From G965240365 sp965240365 (GTDB lineage Bacteria > Pseudomonadota > Gammaproteobacteria > Eutrophobiales > Eutrophobiaceae), in contig OZ251218.1 of assembly GCA_965240365.1 (NCBI GenBank), positions 2,790,001 through 2,854,000 of the forward strand: a DNA stretch of 64,000 nt, read 5' to 3'. The translations under genes were made by a program, and so were the position numbers. Of this stretch, positions 1 to 10,683 are shown piece by piece (position 1 is the stretch's first letter; each line of letters starts with the position of its first letter). The notes beneath the pieces are model-generated. The model was not told the origin of the DNA, searched no databases, and worked only from the letters and a program-made list of their open reading frames with translations.

Positions 1-518
1 TTGATGAACCGGCGAATGAGATGTTCGGCAAGATAATGTCGATCTCCGATGAACTGATGTGGCGTTACTTCGAGTTGCTCAGCTTTCGCGCTCTAAGGGA
101 GATAGCCGAATTTAAACAGGCGGCAGGCCAGGGCGCAAACCCCAGGGATTTCAAGCTCAAGCTGGCCCTGGAGATTACGGCCCGTTTTCACGACGACGAG
201 GCCGCCAGGGCGGCCCGGGCCGATTTCAGCCAGCGCTTCAGCGCCAATCTGTTGCCGGATGAGATTACGCAGGTCGAAGTTAAGGTCGATCATGACGGCC
301 TGCCGCTGGCGAATGTCCTCAAGGCGGCCGGACTGGTGGCGAGCACGTCCGAGGCGCGCCGGATGCTGAAGCAGGGGGCGGTCAGGATTGACGGCCAGCG
401 CGTGGAAGACGGCGCGCGGGCCTTGTCCCCCGGCTTTTCCGCCGTTATCCAGATTGGCAAACGGAAATTTGCCAGGGTGATATTAAAGATAAACGCGGAT
501 CTAAGCCCCGGTTTATGA
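1..518 (+). CDS. tyrS: Tyrosyl-tRNA synthetase, C-terminal part (5' end outside window)
   Basis: Charges tRNA-Tyr with tyrosine in the cytoplasm. The frame is open from the first base and reads DEPANEMFGKIMSISDELMW, the segment just after the KMSKS loop in bacterial TyrS. It then runs through the anticodon-binding region to a C-terminal S4-like RNA-binding domain (about the last 65 residues, with LKAAGLVASTSEARRMLKQGAVRIDGQ). The catalytic Rossmann domain lies upstream of the window. A TyrS gene directly before an rRNA operon is a common gammaproteobacterial arrangement. Stop at 516-518. Confidence 0.95.
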   Translation, partial: DEPANEMFGKIMSISDELMWRYFELLSFRALREIAEFKQAAGQGANPRDFKLKLALEITARFHDDEAARAARADFSQRFSANLLPDEITQVEVKVDHDGLPLANVLKAAGLVASTSEARRMLKQGAVRIDGQRVEDGARALSPGFSAVIQIGKRKFARVILKINADLSPGL

Positions 519-616
519 AAAATTGATCTTTAAATCAACAAAAAACCCGGGCCCAAAGCGATAAATGATATACAAATCAAACACTTATAATAATTTAAAA
601 AAAATGTAAAGATTTG

Positions 617-644
617 TTGACCGCGACTATTCGATATGTATAAT
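617..644 (+). promoter_or_regulatory. rrn operon promoter (-35 TTGACC, -10 TATAAT)
   Basis: TTGACC at 617-622 and a perfect TATAAT at 639-644, with a 16-bp spacer. Upstream (about 560-612) is A/T-rich, like an UP element, and a G/C-containing discriminator follows the -10. It lies about 200 bp before 16S, the usual distance for an rrn P promoter. Confidence 0.8.
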
Positions 645-677
645 TCCGCAGTCCCGGTTGGGGGTAGCCAACCCTAG

Positions 678-719
678 AGTTCTTTAACAATTCCTGATCA
701 AGTAATTTGTGTGGGCGCT
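678..719 (+). promoter_or_regulatory. rrn leader: boxA antitermination site and 5' arm of the 16S processing stem
   Basis: AGTTCTTTAACAA at 678-690 closely matches the E. coli rrn leader boxA region (NusB/NusE binding). Directly after it, 693-719 is complementary to 2410-2436 downstream of 16S (about 20 of 21 in the core). The two arms form the long stem that RNase III cuts to release pre-16S. Confidence 0.75.
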
Positions 720-845
720 TACGTTGATGGCCTTGATCACCAATGATTTTCGGTGAAAGCCTTATTGATGTAACGTCTTTACTATTACGTCAATTTTTAA
801 GTAATCACCGAGCCGGATTGGCAGCCATAAGCTGCCGCTATGATT

Positions 846-2381
<1,536 letters not shown>

Positions 2382-2409
2382 AACAACAGTGATTAAACCG
2401 TCCGCGTTT

Positions 2410-2436
2410 AGCGCTCACACAAATTTCTTGATCAGG
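2410..2436 (+). other. 3' arm of the 16S RNase III processing stem
   Basis: Reverse complement of leader positions 693-719 with one mismatch in the core. It sits 29 nt after the 16S 3' end, as expected for the pre-16S processing stem. Confidence 0.7.
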
Positions 2437-2478
2437 TTGACAGCGTGCCAAGGTCCAACTGACACGATGACAGGAATT

Positions 2479-2555
<77 letters not shown>

Positions 2556-2591
2556 CTGATATTTCCATCGTCAATATTCCTTGCGCGAATA

Positions 2592-2619
2592 TTGACCCCG
2601 GCTGATTCACGGTTAAAAT
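2592..2619 (+). promoter_or_regulatory. Candidate internal promoter in the 16S-23S spacer
   Basis: TTGACC at 2592-2597 and TAAAAT at 2614-2619 with a 16-bp spacer. The -35 hexamer is identical to that of the rrn promoter. A start site about 7 nt after the -10 would fall at about 2626, next to the ATG at 2627, so a transcript from it would be leaderless or nearly so. Confidence 0.5.
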
Positions 2620-2626
2620 AAAAGCC

Positions 2627-2926
2627 ATGACAATGAATGCTATCGCTATCTCTCGCAGGCTTGCCGAGGCGGGGATGGAAAAACAAATCGCCGAGGCCAT
2701 TGCGGAAGAGATTATCACGCACTCTGATGAACACCTTGCCACCAAGGCCGATCTGGCCGGGATAAAAGAGGAGATAATCGCCTTAAAGGTCGAGATCGAC
2801 GCTTTCAAAGCCGAATTCAGATCACAAATCAAAATGCTGGCAAGCCAAATCAAAATACTGACAAGTCTGGTCATTGGTTTGTATATCGGGCTTGCTCTCC
2901 TTTTTGTTGACAAGCTGATTGGATGA
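2627..2926 (+). CDS. Small coiled-coil/membrane protein (DUF1640/CCDC90-like) between spacer tRNAs
   Basis: 99 aa. Residues 1-35 (ISRRLAEAGMEKQIAEAIAEEI, then LATKADLAGIKEEI) resemble the widespread bacterial DUF1640/CCDC90-like small proteins. Residues 36-72 form heptad-type coiled coil, and 73-97 form one hydrophobic transmembrane segment (LVIGLYIGLALLFV). Such proteins are predicted tail-anchored coiled coils of unknown function. The location is odd: it lies between tRNA-Ile and tRNA-Ala, on the rRNA strand, with a candidate promoter ending 7 bp before the ATG and no clear Shine-Dalgarno sequence. It may also be read through from the rrn promoter. The family call is from sequence pattern only. 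Confidence 0.7.
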   Translation: MTMNAIAISRRLAEAGMEKQIAEAIAEEIITHSDEHLATKADLAGIKEEIIALKVEIDAFKAEFRSQIKMLASQIKILTSLVIGLYIGLALLFVDKLIG

Positions 2927-2961
2927 TTTTTGATCAGGCCGATGCCCGATGAATACGGTCC

Positions 2962-3037
2962 GGGGCCATAGCTCAGCCGGGAGAGCGCCTGCTTTGCACG
3001 CAGGAGGTCGGCGGTTCGATCCCGCCTGGCTCCACCA
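2962..3037 (+). tRNA. alaT: tRNA-Ala (TGC)
   Basis: 76 nt with encoded CCA. Acceptor arms GGGGCCA and TGGCTCC pair. Anticodon TGC is at 2995-2997. It is the second spacer tRNA, separated from tRNA-Ile by an unusually long 406 nt because of the ORF at 2627-2926. Confidence 0.97.
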
Positions 3038-3377
3038 AACGCATTTACATTTAGCGAGTGATTGCTCGCTAAATTAAGTTCTTTAAAAATCTGGAAAACT
3101 GATTGCCGTAAATAATTGCTCTCAAGATTATTTACGGTTCAAGTGTGTGTAAAAACACACTTGGGTATATGCATTGTATAGCGTCAGCAAACCATGATCT
3201 CTTTACACCCGGTGCGACAAAAGGATTGGGTGGGCATGGTCTGATGCCGGTGATTTATGCAAAGACGGGGCTAACACGCATCCCGCGGCAGAGTGTGTCT
3301 GAACACACAAACGCCGCGAAAGCGTGGACAGCCGAGTCAGCGCGCAAAGCATCGGCGCGGAATGTTTGAGATTATAT
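3038..3377 (+). other. 16S-23S spacer 3' part: boxA, processing stem, hairpins
   Basis: No gene seen. It holds a second boxA-like site (AGTTCTTTAAAAATCTGG, 3077-3094). The 5' arm of the pre-23S RNase III stem (3089-3104) is complementary to 7190-7205 beyond the 23S 3' end with one mismatch. An 11-bp hairpin lies at about 3108-3138 (CCGTAAATAAT and ATTATTTACGG). The rest is unassigned spacer. Confidence 0.7.
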
Positions 3378-3828
3378 GGTCAAGCGAATAAGCGCATACG
3401 GCGGATGCCTAGGCGGTAAGAGGCGATGAAGGACGTAGTAGCCTGCGATAAGCTTCGGGGAGTCGGCAAACAGACTTTGATCCGGAGATTTCCGAATGGG
3501 GAAACCCACTGCTTCGGCAGTATCTGCATCTGAATTCATAGGGTGCAGAGGCGAACCCGGGGAACTGAAACATCTAAGTACCCGGAGGAAAAGAAATCAA
3601 CCGAGATTCCCTTAGTAGCGGCGAGCGAAAGGGGAACAGCCCAGCGCGCCACAAGCCCAAATCATTTAGATGAACATTCTGGAAAGTCTGGCCATAGCGG
3701 GTGATAGCCCCGTAATCGAAAAATGATCTGGGTGGGGCGCCGATGAGTAAGACGGGACACGTGTTATCTTGTCTGAACATGGGGGGACCATCCTCCAAGG
3801 CTAAATACTCCTTACCGACCGATAGCGA

Positions 3829-3862
<34 letters not shown>

Positions 3863-4142
3863 GGAGAGGGGAGTGAAATAGAACCTGAAACCGTATGCGT
3901 ACAAGCAGTGGGAGCCCCTTCGGGGGTGACTGCGTACCTTTTGTATAATGGGTCAGCGACTTACTTTCAGCGGCAAGCTTAACCGTTTAGGGGAGGCGTA
4001 GGGAAACCGAGTCTTAACAGGGCGCCGTGTCTTCGGACAACAGTCTCTGGGAGTAGACCCGAAACCGGGCGATCTATCCATGGCCAGGGTGAAGGTCAGG
4101 TAACACTGACTGGAGGCCCGAACCCACTAATGTTGAAAAATT

Positions 4143-4176
<34 letters not shown>

Positions 4177-4431
4177 CCAAGCCCGGAGATAGCTGGTTCT
4201 CCTCGAAATCTATTTAGGTAGAGCCTCGTGTCTCACTCTCGGGGGTAGAGCACTGTTATGGCTAGGGGGTCATCCCGACTTACCAAACCATTGCAAACTC
4301 CGAATACCGGGAAGTGTAATCACGGGAGACACACGGCGGGTGATAAGGTCCGTCGTGGAAAGGGAAACAGCCCAGACCGCCAGCTAAGGTCCCCAAATCA
4401 TAGCTCAGTGGCAAACGATGTGGGAAGGCAT

Positions 4432-4468
<37 letters not shown>

Positions 4469-4550
4469 TAAAGAAAGCGTAACAGCTCACTGGTCGAGTC
4501 GGCCTGCGCGGAAGATTTAGCGGGGCTTAAGCTATGTACCGAAGCTGCGG

Positions 4551-4643
4551 ATGCGCGCATTCACTTAAGGTTATTTTAATCCGGGTCTTTTTGAGTAAAT
4601 TGCTCAGAAATGACCAAAGAGTAACCTTAAGGGATGCGCGCAT
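4551..4643 (+). other. Intervening-sequence-like helix in 23S helix 45
   Basis: Between GAAGCTGCGG and TAGAGGAGCGTTCTG, where E. coli has about 28 nt, there are roughly 95 nt forming a long hairpin. The outer stem is ATGCGCGCAT at 4551-4560 and 4634-4643, followed by CTTAAGGTTA (about 4564-4573) pairing with TAACCTTAAG (about 4622-4630). Helix 45 is an established site for RNase III-excised intervening sequences in Proteobacteria. Excision here is inferred, not seen. Confidence 0.7.
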
Positions 4644-5274
4644 GGTAGAGGAGCGTTCTGTAAGCCGTTGAAGGCGTGTTGCAAGGCGCGCTGGAGGTAT
4701 CAGAAGTGCGAATGCTGACATGAGTAGCGATAATGGAGGTGAAAAACCTCCACGCCGAAAGCCCAAGGTTTCCTGCGCCATGCTAATCAGCGCAGGGTGA
4801 GTCGGCACCTAAGGCGAGGCCGAAAGGCGTAGTCGATGGAAAACAGGTTAATATTCCTGTACCTCACATAACTGCGATGGGGCGACGGAGAAGGCTAGAT
4901 CCAACGGGTGTTGGATATCCCGTTCCAAGCGTGTAGGGAGTGTTCTTTGGCAAATCCGGGAACACAATCCTGAGGCGTGACGGAAAGTTCCTCTTTTGGA
5001 GCGGAAGGATTGATGCCAGGCTTCCAGGAAAAACCCCTAAGCTTCAGGTTAAGTGAGACCGTACCCCAAACCGACACAGGTGGGCGAGGAGAGAATCCTA
5101 AGGCGCTTGAGAGAACTCGGGTGAAGGAACTCGGCAAAATGATACCGTAACTTCGGGAGAAGGTATGCCCTTGGTATGTGAAGGCCCTGCGGCCGGAGCA
5201 GAAGAGGGTTGCAGTGACCAGGTGGCTGCGACTGTTTACTAAAAACATAGCACTCTGCAAACTCGCAAGAGGAC

Positions 5275-5309
<35 letters not shown>

Positions 5310-5350
5310 TAATTGATGGGGTTAGTCGGACTTGTCCGACGAAGCTCTTG

Positions 5351-6222
<872 letters not shown>

Positions 6223-6659
6223 CGATGGCCACACTGTCTCCACCCGAGACTCAGCGAAATTGAACTTGCTGTTAAGATGCAGTATACCCGCGGCTAGACG
6301 GAAAGACCCCGTGAACCTTTACTACAGCTTTGCACTGGACTTTGAATATATTTGTGTAGGATAGCTGGGAGGCTTTGAAACGCGAACGCCAGTTTGCGTG
6401 GAGCCGACCTTGAAATACCAGCCTGGTATGTTTGGGGTTCTAACCCAGGCCCGTTATCCGGGTCGGGGACAGTGTATGGCGGGTAGTTTGACTGGGGCGG
6501 TCTCCTCCCAAAGTGTAACGGAGGAGCGCGAAGGTACCCTCAGCACGGTCGGAAATCGTGCAGTGAGCGCAAAGGTAAAAGGGTGCTTGACTGTGAGACA
6601 GACACGTCGAACAGGTACGAAAGTAGGTCTTAGTGATCCGGTGGTTCTGTATGGAAGGA

Positions 6660-6704
<45 letters not shown>

Positions 6705-6760
6705 ACCACCCAAGAGTTCATATCGACGGTGGTGTTTGGCACCTCGATGTCGGCTCATCT

Positions 6761-6811
<51 letters not shown>

Positions 6812-6977
6812 AGGTACGCGAGCTGGGTTTAGAACGTCGTGAGACAGTTCGGTCCCTATCTGCCGTGGGCGTTGGAGATTTGAGAGGCGCTGCTCCTAGT
6901 ACGAGAGGACCGGAGTGGACGTACCTCTGGTGTTCCGGTTGTCATGCCAATGGCATTGCCGGGTAGCTATGTACGGA

Positions 6978-7013
<36 letters not shown>

Positions 7014-7189
7014 CCCTCAAGATGAGATCTCCCCGAGAACTTGATTCTCCTGAAGGGCCCTTGAAGACGACAAGGTTGATAGGCCGGATGTGGAAGCGCA
7101 GTAATGCGCGCAGCTAACCGGTACTAATTGCCCGTGAGGCTTGACCATATAATACTCAAGCAGTTTGTGACGCATAACGCGCTATACTT

Positions 7190-7205
7190 AATCAGTTTTC
7201 CGGAT
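7190..7205 (+). other. 3' arm of the 23S RNase III processing stem
   Basis: AATCAGTTTTCCGGAT is the reverse complement of spacer positions 3089-3104 with one mismatch (15 of 16). Confidence 0.65.
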
Positions 7206-7249
7206 TTATTTTTCATACATTTTGCTTTTTGTATGAAAGATGACAGGTT

Positions 7250-7368
7250 TGCCTGGCGGCAATAGCGAATGTGAACCACCCGATCCCATTTCGAACTCGG
7301 AAGTGAAACCGTTCAGCGCCGATGATAGTGTGGGAGTTCCCATGTGAAAGTAGGTCACTGCCAGGCGT
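7250..7368 (+). rRNA. rrf: 5S ribosomal RNA
   Basis: About 119 nt. The 5' TGCCTGGCGGC pairs with the 3' GCCAGGC, and the internal CGAACTCGGAAGTGAAAC and GATGATAGTGTGGG blocks match bacterial 5S. It lies 101 nt after 23S. Confidence 0.96.
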
Positions 7369-7375
7369 TTATTCA

Positions 7376-7413
7376 AAGCCCCTGAAGTTGGAACACTTCA
7401 GGGGCTTTTTTTA
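7376..7413 (+). terminator. Rho-independent terminator of the rrn operon
   Basis: Stem AAGCCCCTGAAGT / ACTTCAGGGGCTT around a short loop, followed by a run of seven T. It lies 8 nt after 5S. Confidence 0.9.
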
Positions 7414-7429
7414 TGCCTCTTTATTGACG

Positions 7430-9010
7430 ACATGGTCATTCCCGCGGATGCGGGAATGTGTTGTATCAAGCACTGGATTCCAGCTTTCGCTGGAATGACG
7501 AAGGGGTGTTGTTCTGGCTTTTCGTTATCCTGACCGCGGTCGTTAATATCGCTCATAAAGCGCCTATTGCCCCCGCCGTCATTCCAGCGAAAGCTGGAAT
7601 CCAGTGGTTTATGTCATACATTCCCGCTCAGGCGGGAATGACAATTAGACAGAACTGGCGCTCATATCACATCGCGGCCCGCCCTTCTGGATTCCGGCCT
7701 TCGCTGGAATGACGGGGTGCTGGGTATGAAGGTTGTCGGGATATGTCTGTTTCCTGCGTTGTCATTCCAATGGTCATTCCCGCGGATGCGGGAATGTGTT
7801 GTATCAAGCACTGGATTCCAGCTTTCGCTGGAATGACGACGGGGTGTTGTTTTGGTTTTCTGTTATCCTGTCTGCCTGTAGCAGGCAGGGTTTTAGCAGG
7901 AACGCAGGGTCACCTTATCTAAAATAAGGCGTCAGGTATCTTGGCCACGGTATCGTTGGTATCACTCATAAAGCGCCTATTGCCCCCGCCGTCATTCCAG
8001 CGAAGGCTGGAATCCAGTGGTTTATGTCATACATTCCCGCCCAGGCGGGAATGACAATTAGACAGAACTGGCGCTCATATCACATCGCGGCCCGCCCTCC
8101 TGGATTCCGGCCTTCGCCGGAATGACGGGGTGCTGAGTTGAAGGTTGTCGGGATGCGTCTGTTTCCTGCGTTGTCATTCCAATGGTCATTCCCGCTGATG
8201 CGGGAATGTGTTGTATCAAGCACTGGATTCCAGCCTTCGCCGGGCGGCTACGGGCATCCTGCCCTCTCGCCGCATACAGGACATCCTGTCCATAAATGAC
8301 GACGGGGTGTTGTTTTGGTTTTCCGTTATCCTGTCTGCCTGTAGCAGGCAGGGTTTTAGCAGGAAGGCAGGTTCACCTCACCTAAAATAAGGCTCAGGTA
8401 TCTTGGCCACGGTATCGTTGGTATCACTCATAAAGCGTCTATTGCCCCCGCCGTCATTCCAGCGAAAGCTGGAATCCAGTGGTTTATGTCATACATTCCC
8501 GCCCAGGCGGGAATGACAATTAGACAGAATTGGCGCTCATATCACATCGCGGCCCGCCCTCCTGGATTCCAGCCTTCGCTGGAATGACGGAGTGCTGGGT
8601 ATGAAGGTTGTCGGGATGTGTCTGTTTCCTGCGTTGTCATCCCAATGGTCATTCCCGCGGATGCGGGAATGTGTTGTATCAAGCACTGGATTCCAGCTTT
8701 CGCTGGAATGACGAAGGGGTGTTGTTCTGGCTTTTCGTTATCCTGGCCACGGTCGTTAATATCGCTCATAAAGCGCCTATTGCCCCCGCCGTCATTCCAG
8801 CGAAAGCTGGAATCCAGTGGTTTATGAAATACATTCCCGCTCAGGCGGGAATGACAATTAGACAGGGCTGGCGCTCATATCACATCGCGGCCCGCTCTCC
8901 TGGATTCCTGCCTTCGCTGGCATGACGCCGGGGTGTTGTTTTGGTTTTCCGTTATCCTGTCTGCCTGTAGCAGGCAGGGCTTTGGCAGGAAGGCAGGGTC
9001 ACCTCATCTA
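7430..9010. repeat. Tandem array of palindromic repeats, forward orientation (about 4 units)
   Basis: No gene seen in about 1.6 kb. Composite units of roughly 330-470 bp recur, with the marker AAAGCGYCTATTGCCCCCGC near 7558, 7971, 8436 and 8770. Each unit is built from short palindromes of the GTCATTCCAGCGAAAGCTGG type, the ATTCCCGC...GCGGGAAT type and the CCTGCCTG...CAGGCAGG type. One palindrome near 8240-8297 is interrupted by extra sequence. The same family in opposite orientation forms the array at 16200-17815. Open frames here are read through palindromes and are not credible genes. Confidence 0.85.
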
Positions 9011-9024
9011 AAGCGGCCGGGTCT

Positions 9025-9052
9025 GGACAAGGCCGGAGTATTCCGGCCTTGT
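9025..9052 (-). terminator. Strong hairpin beyond the barrel-protein gene
   Basis: GACAAGGCCGGA and TCCGGCCTTGTC form a perfect 12-bp stem with a 4-nt loop. It lies about 150 nt past the stop of the minus-strand gene at 9200-10582. There is no T run, so termination is a guess. Confidence 0.4.
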
Positions 9053-9199
9053 CATAGTCCTGCGAGCAACGGCCGGGCAACATTCACCTTATCGCGCTCG
9101 CCAAAATGACCCGCCTTATAAGCCGTCAGGCCGGCCTGCAACGAAAACCTGGCCGCCACCAGCGAGCCTGTCGCGCTTCATCGTTTACCGCCCGGCGGC

Positions 9200-10582
9200 T
9201 TATCGGTTTATCACTGGTATAACTCTAGGTCCGCAAATACGTTCGACACCAATCGTTCGGCACGTTTCCGGCGGCGGCGTCGGCGGCGTTGGTGGCGGAC
9301 CAGTTTCTGGTTCCGGGTCCTCCGGGTCCGGGTCCTCCGGGTCCGGGGCTGGCGGCGTCGGCGGCGTCGGCGGAGGCGTTGGCGGCGTTGGCGGAGGCGG
9401 CGTTGGCGGCGTCGGCGGAGGCGTTGGCGGCGGCGTTGGCGGCGTCGGCGGAGGCGTTGGCGGCGTTGGTGGAGGCGTTGTCGGCGTCGTCGTTGTCGGC
9501 GTCGTCGTTGTCGGCGTCGTCGTTGTCGGAGGCGTCGTTGTCGGAGGCGTCGTTGTCGGAGGCGTCGTTGTCGTCGTCGTCGTTGTCGGCGTCGTCGGCG
9601 GCGACACAACTACCACCGGTCGCGTTATGTTGCCCCGGCCGATCATCGATATATTGTCTCTCAGCGTGCTCTTCGGGTCGTCCCTGCGGTGGCGATCGCG
9701 CAGGCTCTTCGATCCGCCGAAGTAGATCCGCAGGCCGATAAAGACCTGATTGTGGCCATCACCGCCGACGGCGGCGTCCGCAAACAGGGTCAGGCCCGGA
9801 ATGGCCGGCAGATCCGGCTGGAATTCAAGGCCGATACGGCCGAGGCCCTCGACCTGCTCGTTGTATTCGGCGCCGATCTTCAGGGCCAGATCCGGCGTGG
9901 CATAGTATTTCAGGTCGGCGCGGCCGTAGAAGCCGTCTTTGGTGTTTTCGCCGAACTGGGCGCCGATCTGTCCTTCAAGCGTGAGGCGGTCGAGATAAAG
10001 CTCGGCCTCGCCGCCGATTCGGAACATATCCGTGTAGCCTCCCAGTTTCCTGTCCGCGTCCCAGCCGACCCAGGAGCCCGTGATCCCCAAAAGACCATGA
10101 TTCGGGTCGCGCCAGAACAGATGCAGGCCAGCGCCGCCCATGACATCGTGATCGCGCAGGCCAAGCAGGCTGTCGAACTGGACGCCATACGCATGGCCAA
10201 GCGGCAGCGACCATGAACCCGTCAGGCCGCCCATGCCATCCTGGCCCGCGTTGTCCTGGTTGCGCAGGCCGCCGAACGCCGACAGCTTGCCGTTCGGCGC
10301 GGAGACGGCCGGCTCGCTTGCGGGGTTATACAGCAGGTCCGAGGCCAAGGCGCCTCCCGCGAGCCCGAGGCCAAGCAGGGCGCCGAACGCCGCCGCGCAA
10401 AGGCGCGCGCGGAACCGGGCCAGCAACGACCGGCGGGCGGTGACATGGCCCGCCGCAATGCCGTCCTGATTCTGGTCGCGCCAGATACGCGCATCGGCAG
10501 AGCGGCTGTCCCCGGCGTTGCCACCGATTATTCGGGACGCGGGCTTATTAATGCCCTGATTTACCGATATTTTTATGTTCAT
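9200..10582 (-). CDS. Outer-membrane beta-barrel protein with Pro/Thr repeat tail
   Basis: 460 aa. A good ribosome site (GAAGGA, 8 nt before the ATG) supports the start at 10582. The signal peptide is unusually long: about 50 polar residues, then RSLLARFRARLCAAAFGALLGLGLAGGALAS. Residues of about 83-295 alternate in the manner of an outer-membrane barrel and end in FIGLRIYFGGSKSLRDRHRRDDP. Residues of about 325-420 are low-complexity PPTTT, then PPTPPTP repeats encoded by a GC-rich minisatellite (9300-9600). An acidic DPEDPDPEDPEPE stretch follows, then a short Cys-containing end (ETCRTIGVERICGPR) that could form a disulphide. Function unknown: the tail may span peptidoglycan or be surface-exposed. 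Confidence 0.75.
   Translation of the reverse strand: MNIKISVNQGINKPASRIIGGNAGDSRSADARIWRDQNQDGIAAGHVTARRSLLARFRARLCAAAFGALLGLGLAGGALASDLLYNPASEPAVSAPNGKLSAFGGLRNQDNAGQDGMGGLTGSWSLPLGHAYGVQFDSLLGLRDHDVMGGAGLHLFWRDPNHGLLGITGSWVGWDADRKLGGYTDMFRIGGEAELYLDRLTLEGQIGAQFGENTKDGFYGRADLKYYATPDLALKIGAEYNEQVEGLGRIGLEFQPDLPAIPGLTLFADAAVGGDGHNQVFIGLRIYFGGSKSLRDRHRRDDPKSTLRDNISMIGRGNITRPVVVVSPPTTPTTTTTTTTPPTTTPPTTTPPTTTTPTTTTPTTTTPTTPPPTPPTPPPTPPTPPPTPPPTPPTPPPPTPPTPPPTPPTPPAPDPEDPDPEDPEPETGPPPTPPTPPPETCRTIGVERICGPRVIPVINR
9300..9600. repeat. Minisatellite encoding the Pro/Thr tail
   Basis: Short tandem units based on GGCGGCGTTGGCGGA and GTCGTCGTTGTCGG run for about 300 bp inside the barrel-protein gene. 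Unit lengths are multiples of 3, so gains or losses would change tail length without breaking the frame. Confidence 0.8.
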
Positions 10583-10683
10583 TTTAATTTTCCTTCATTT
10601 TTCAATGAGTTGTTAAAGGAAACTCTGATTTAATCCCGGGTTGTTTTGCTATTTGTTTTCCTGCGGGCGCTTATCCGCTTTTG

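Noticed and set aside
7430..9010. Possible CRISPR array because of regular palindromes
   Set aside because: Repeats are imperfect, units are 330-470 bp and themselves repeated, there are no short unique spacers and no cas genes nearby.
9052..9177. Minus-strand frame after the barrel gene reading SLQAGLTAYKAGHFGERDKV and ending at TGA
   Set aside because: Looks coding-like, but it is preceded by an in-frame stop, has no good start codon or ribosome site and is only about 42 codons; at most a gene remnant.
9289..10216. Plus-strand ORFs opposite the barrel-protein gene
   Set aside because: Low-complexity shadows of the minisatellite and of the real minus-strand gene.
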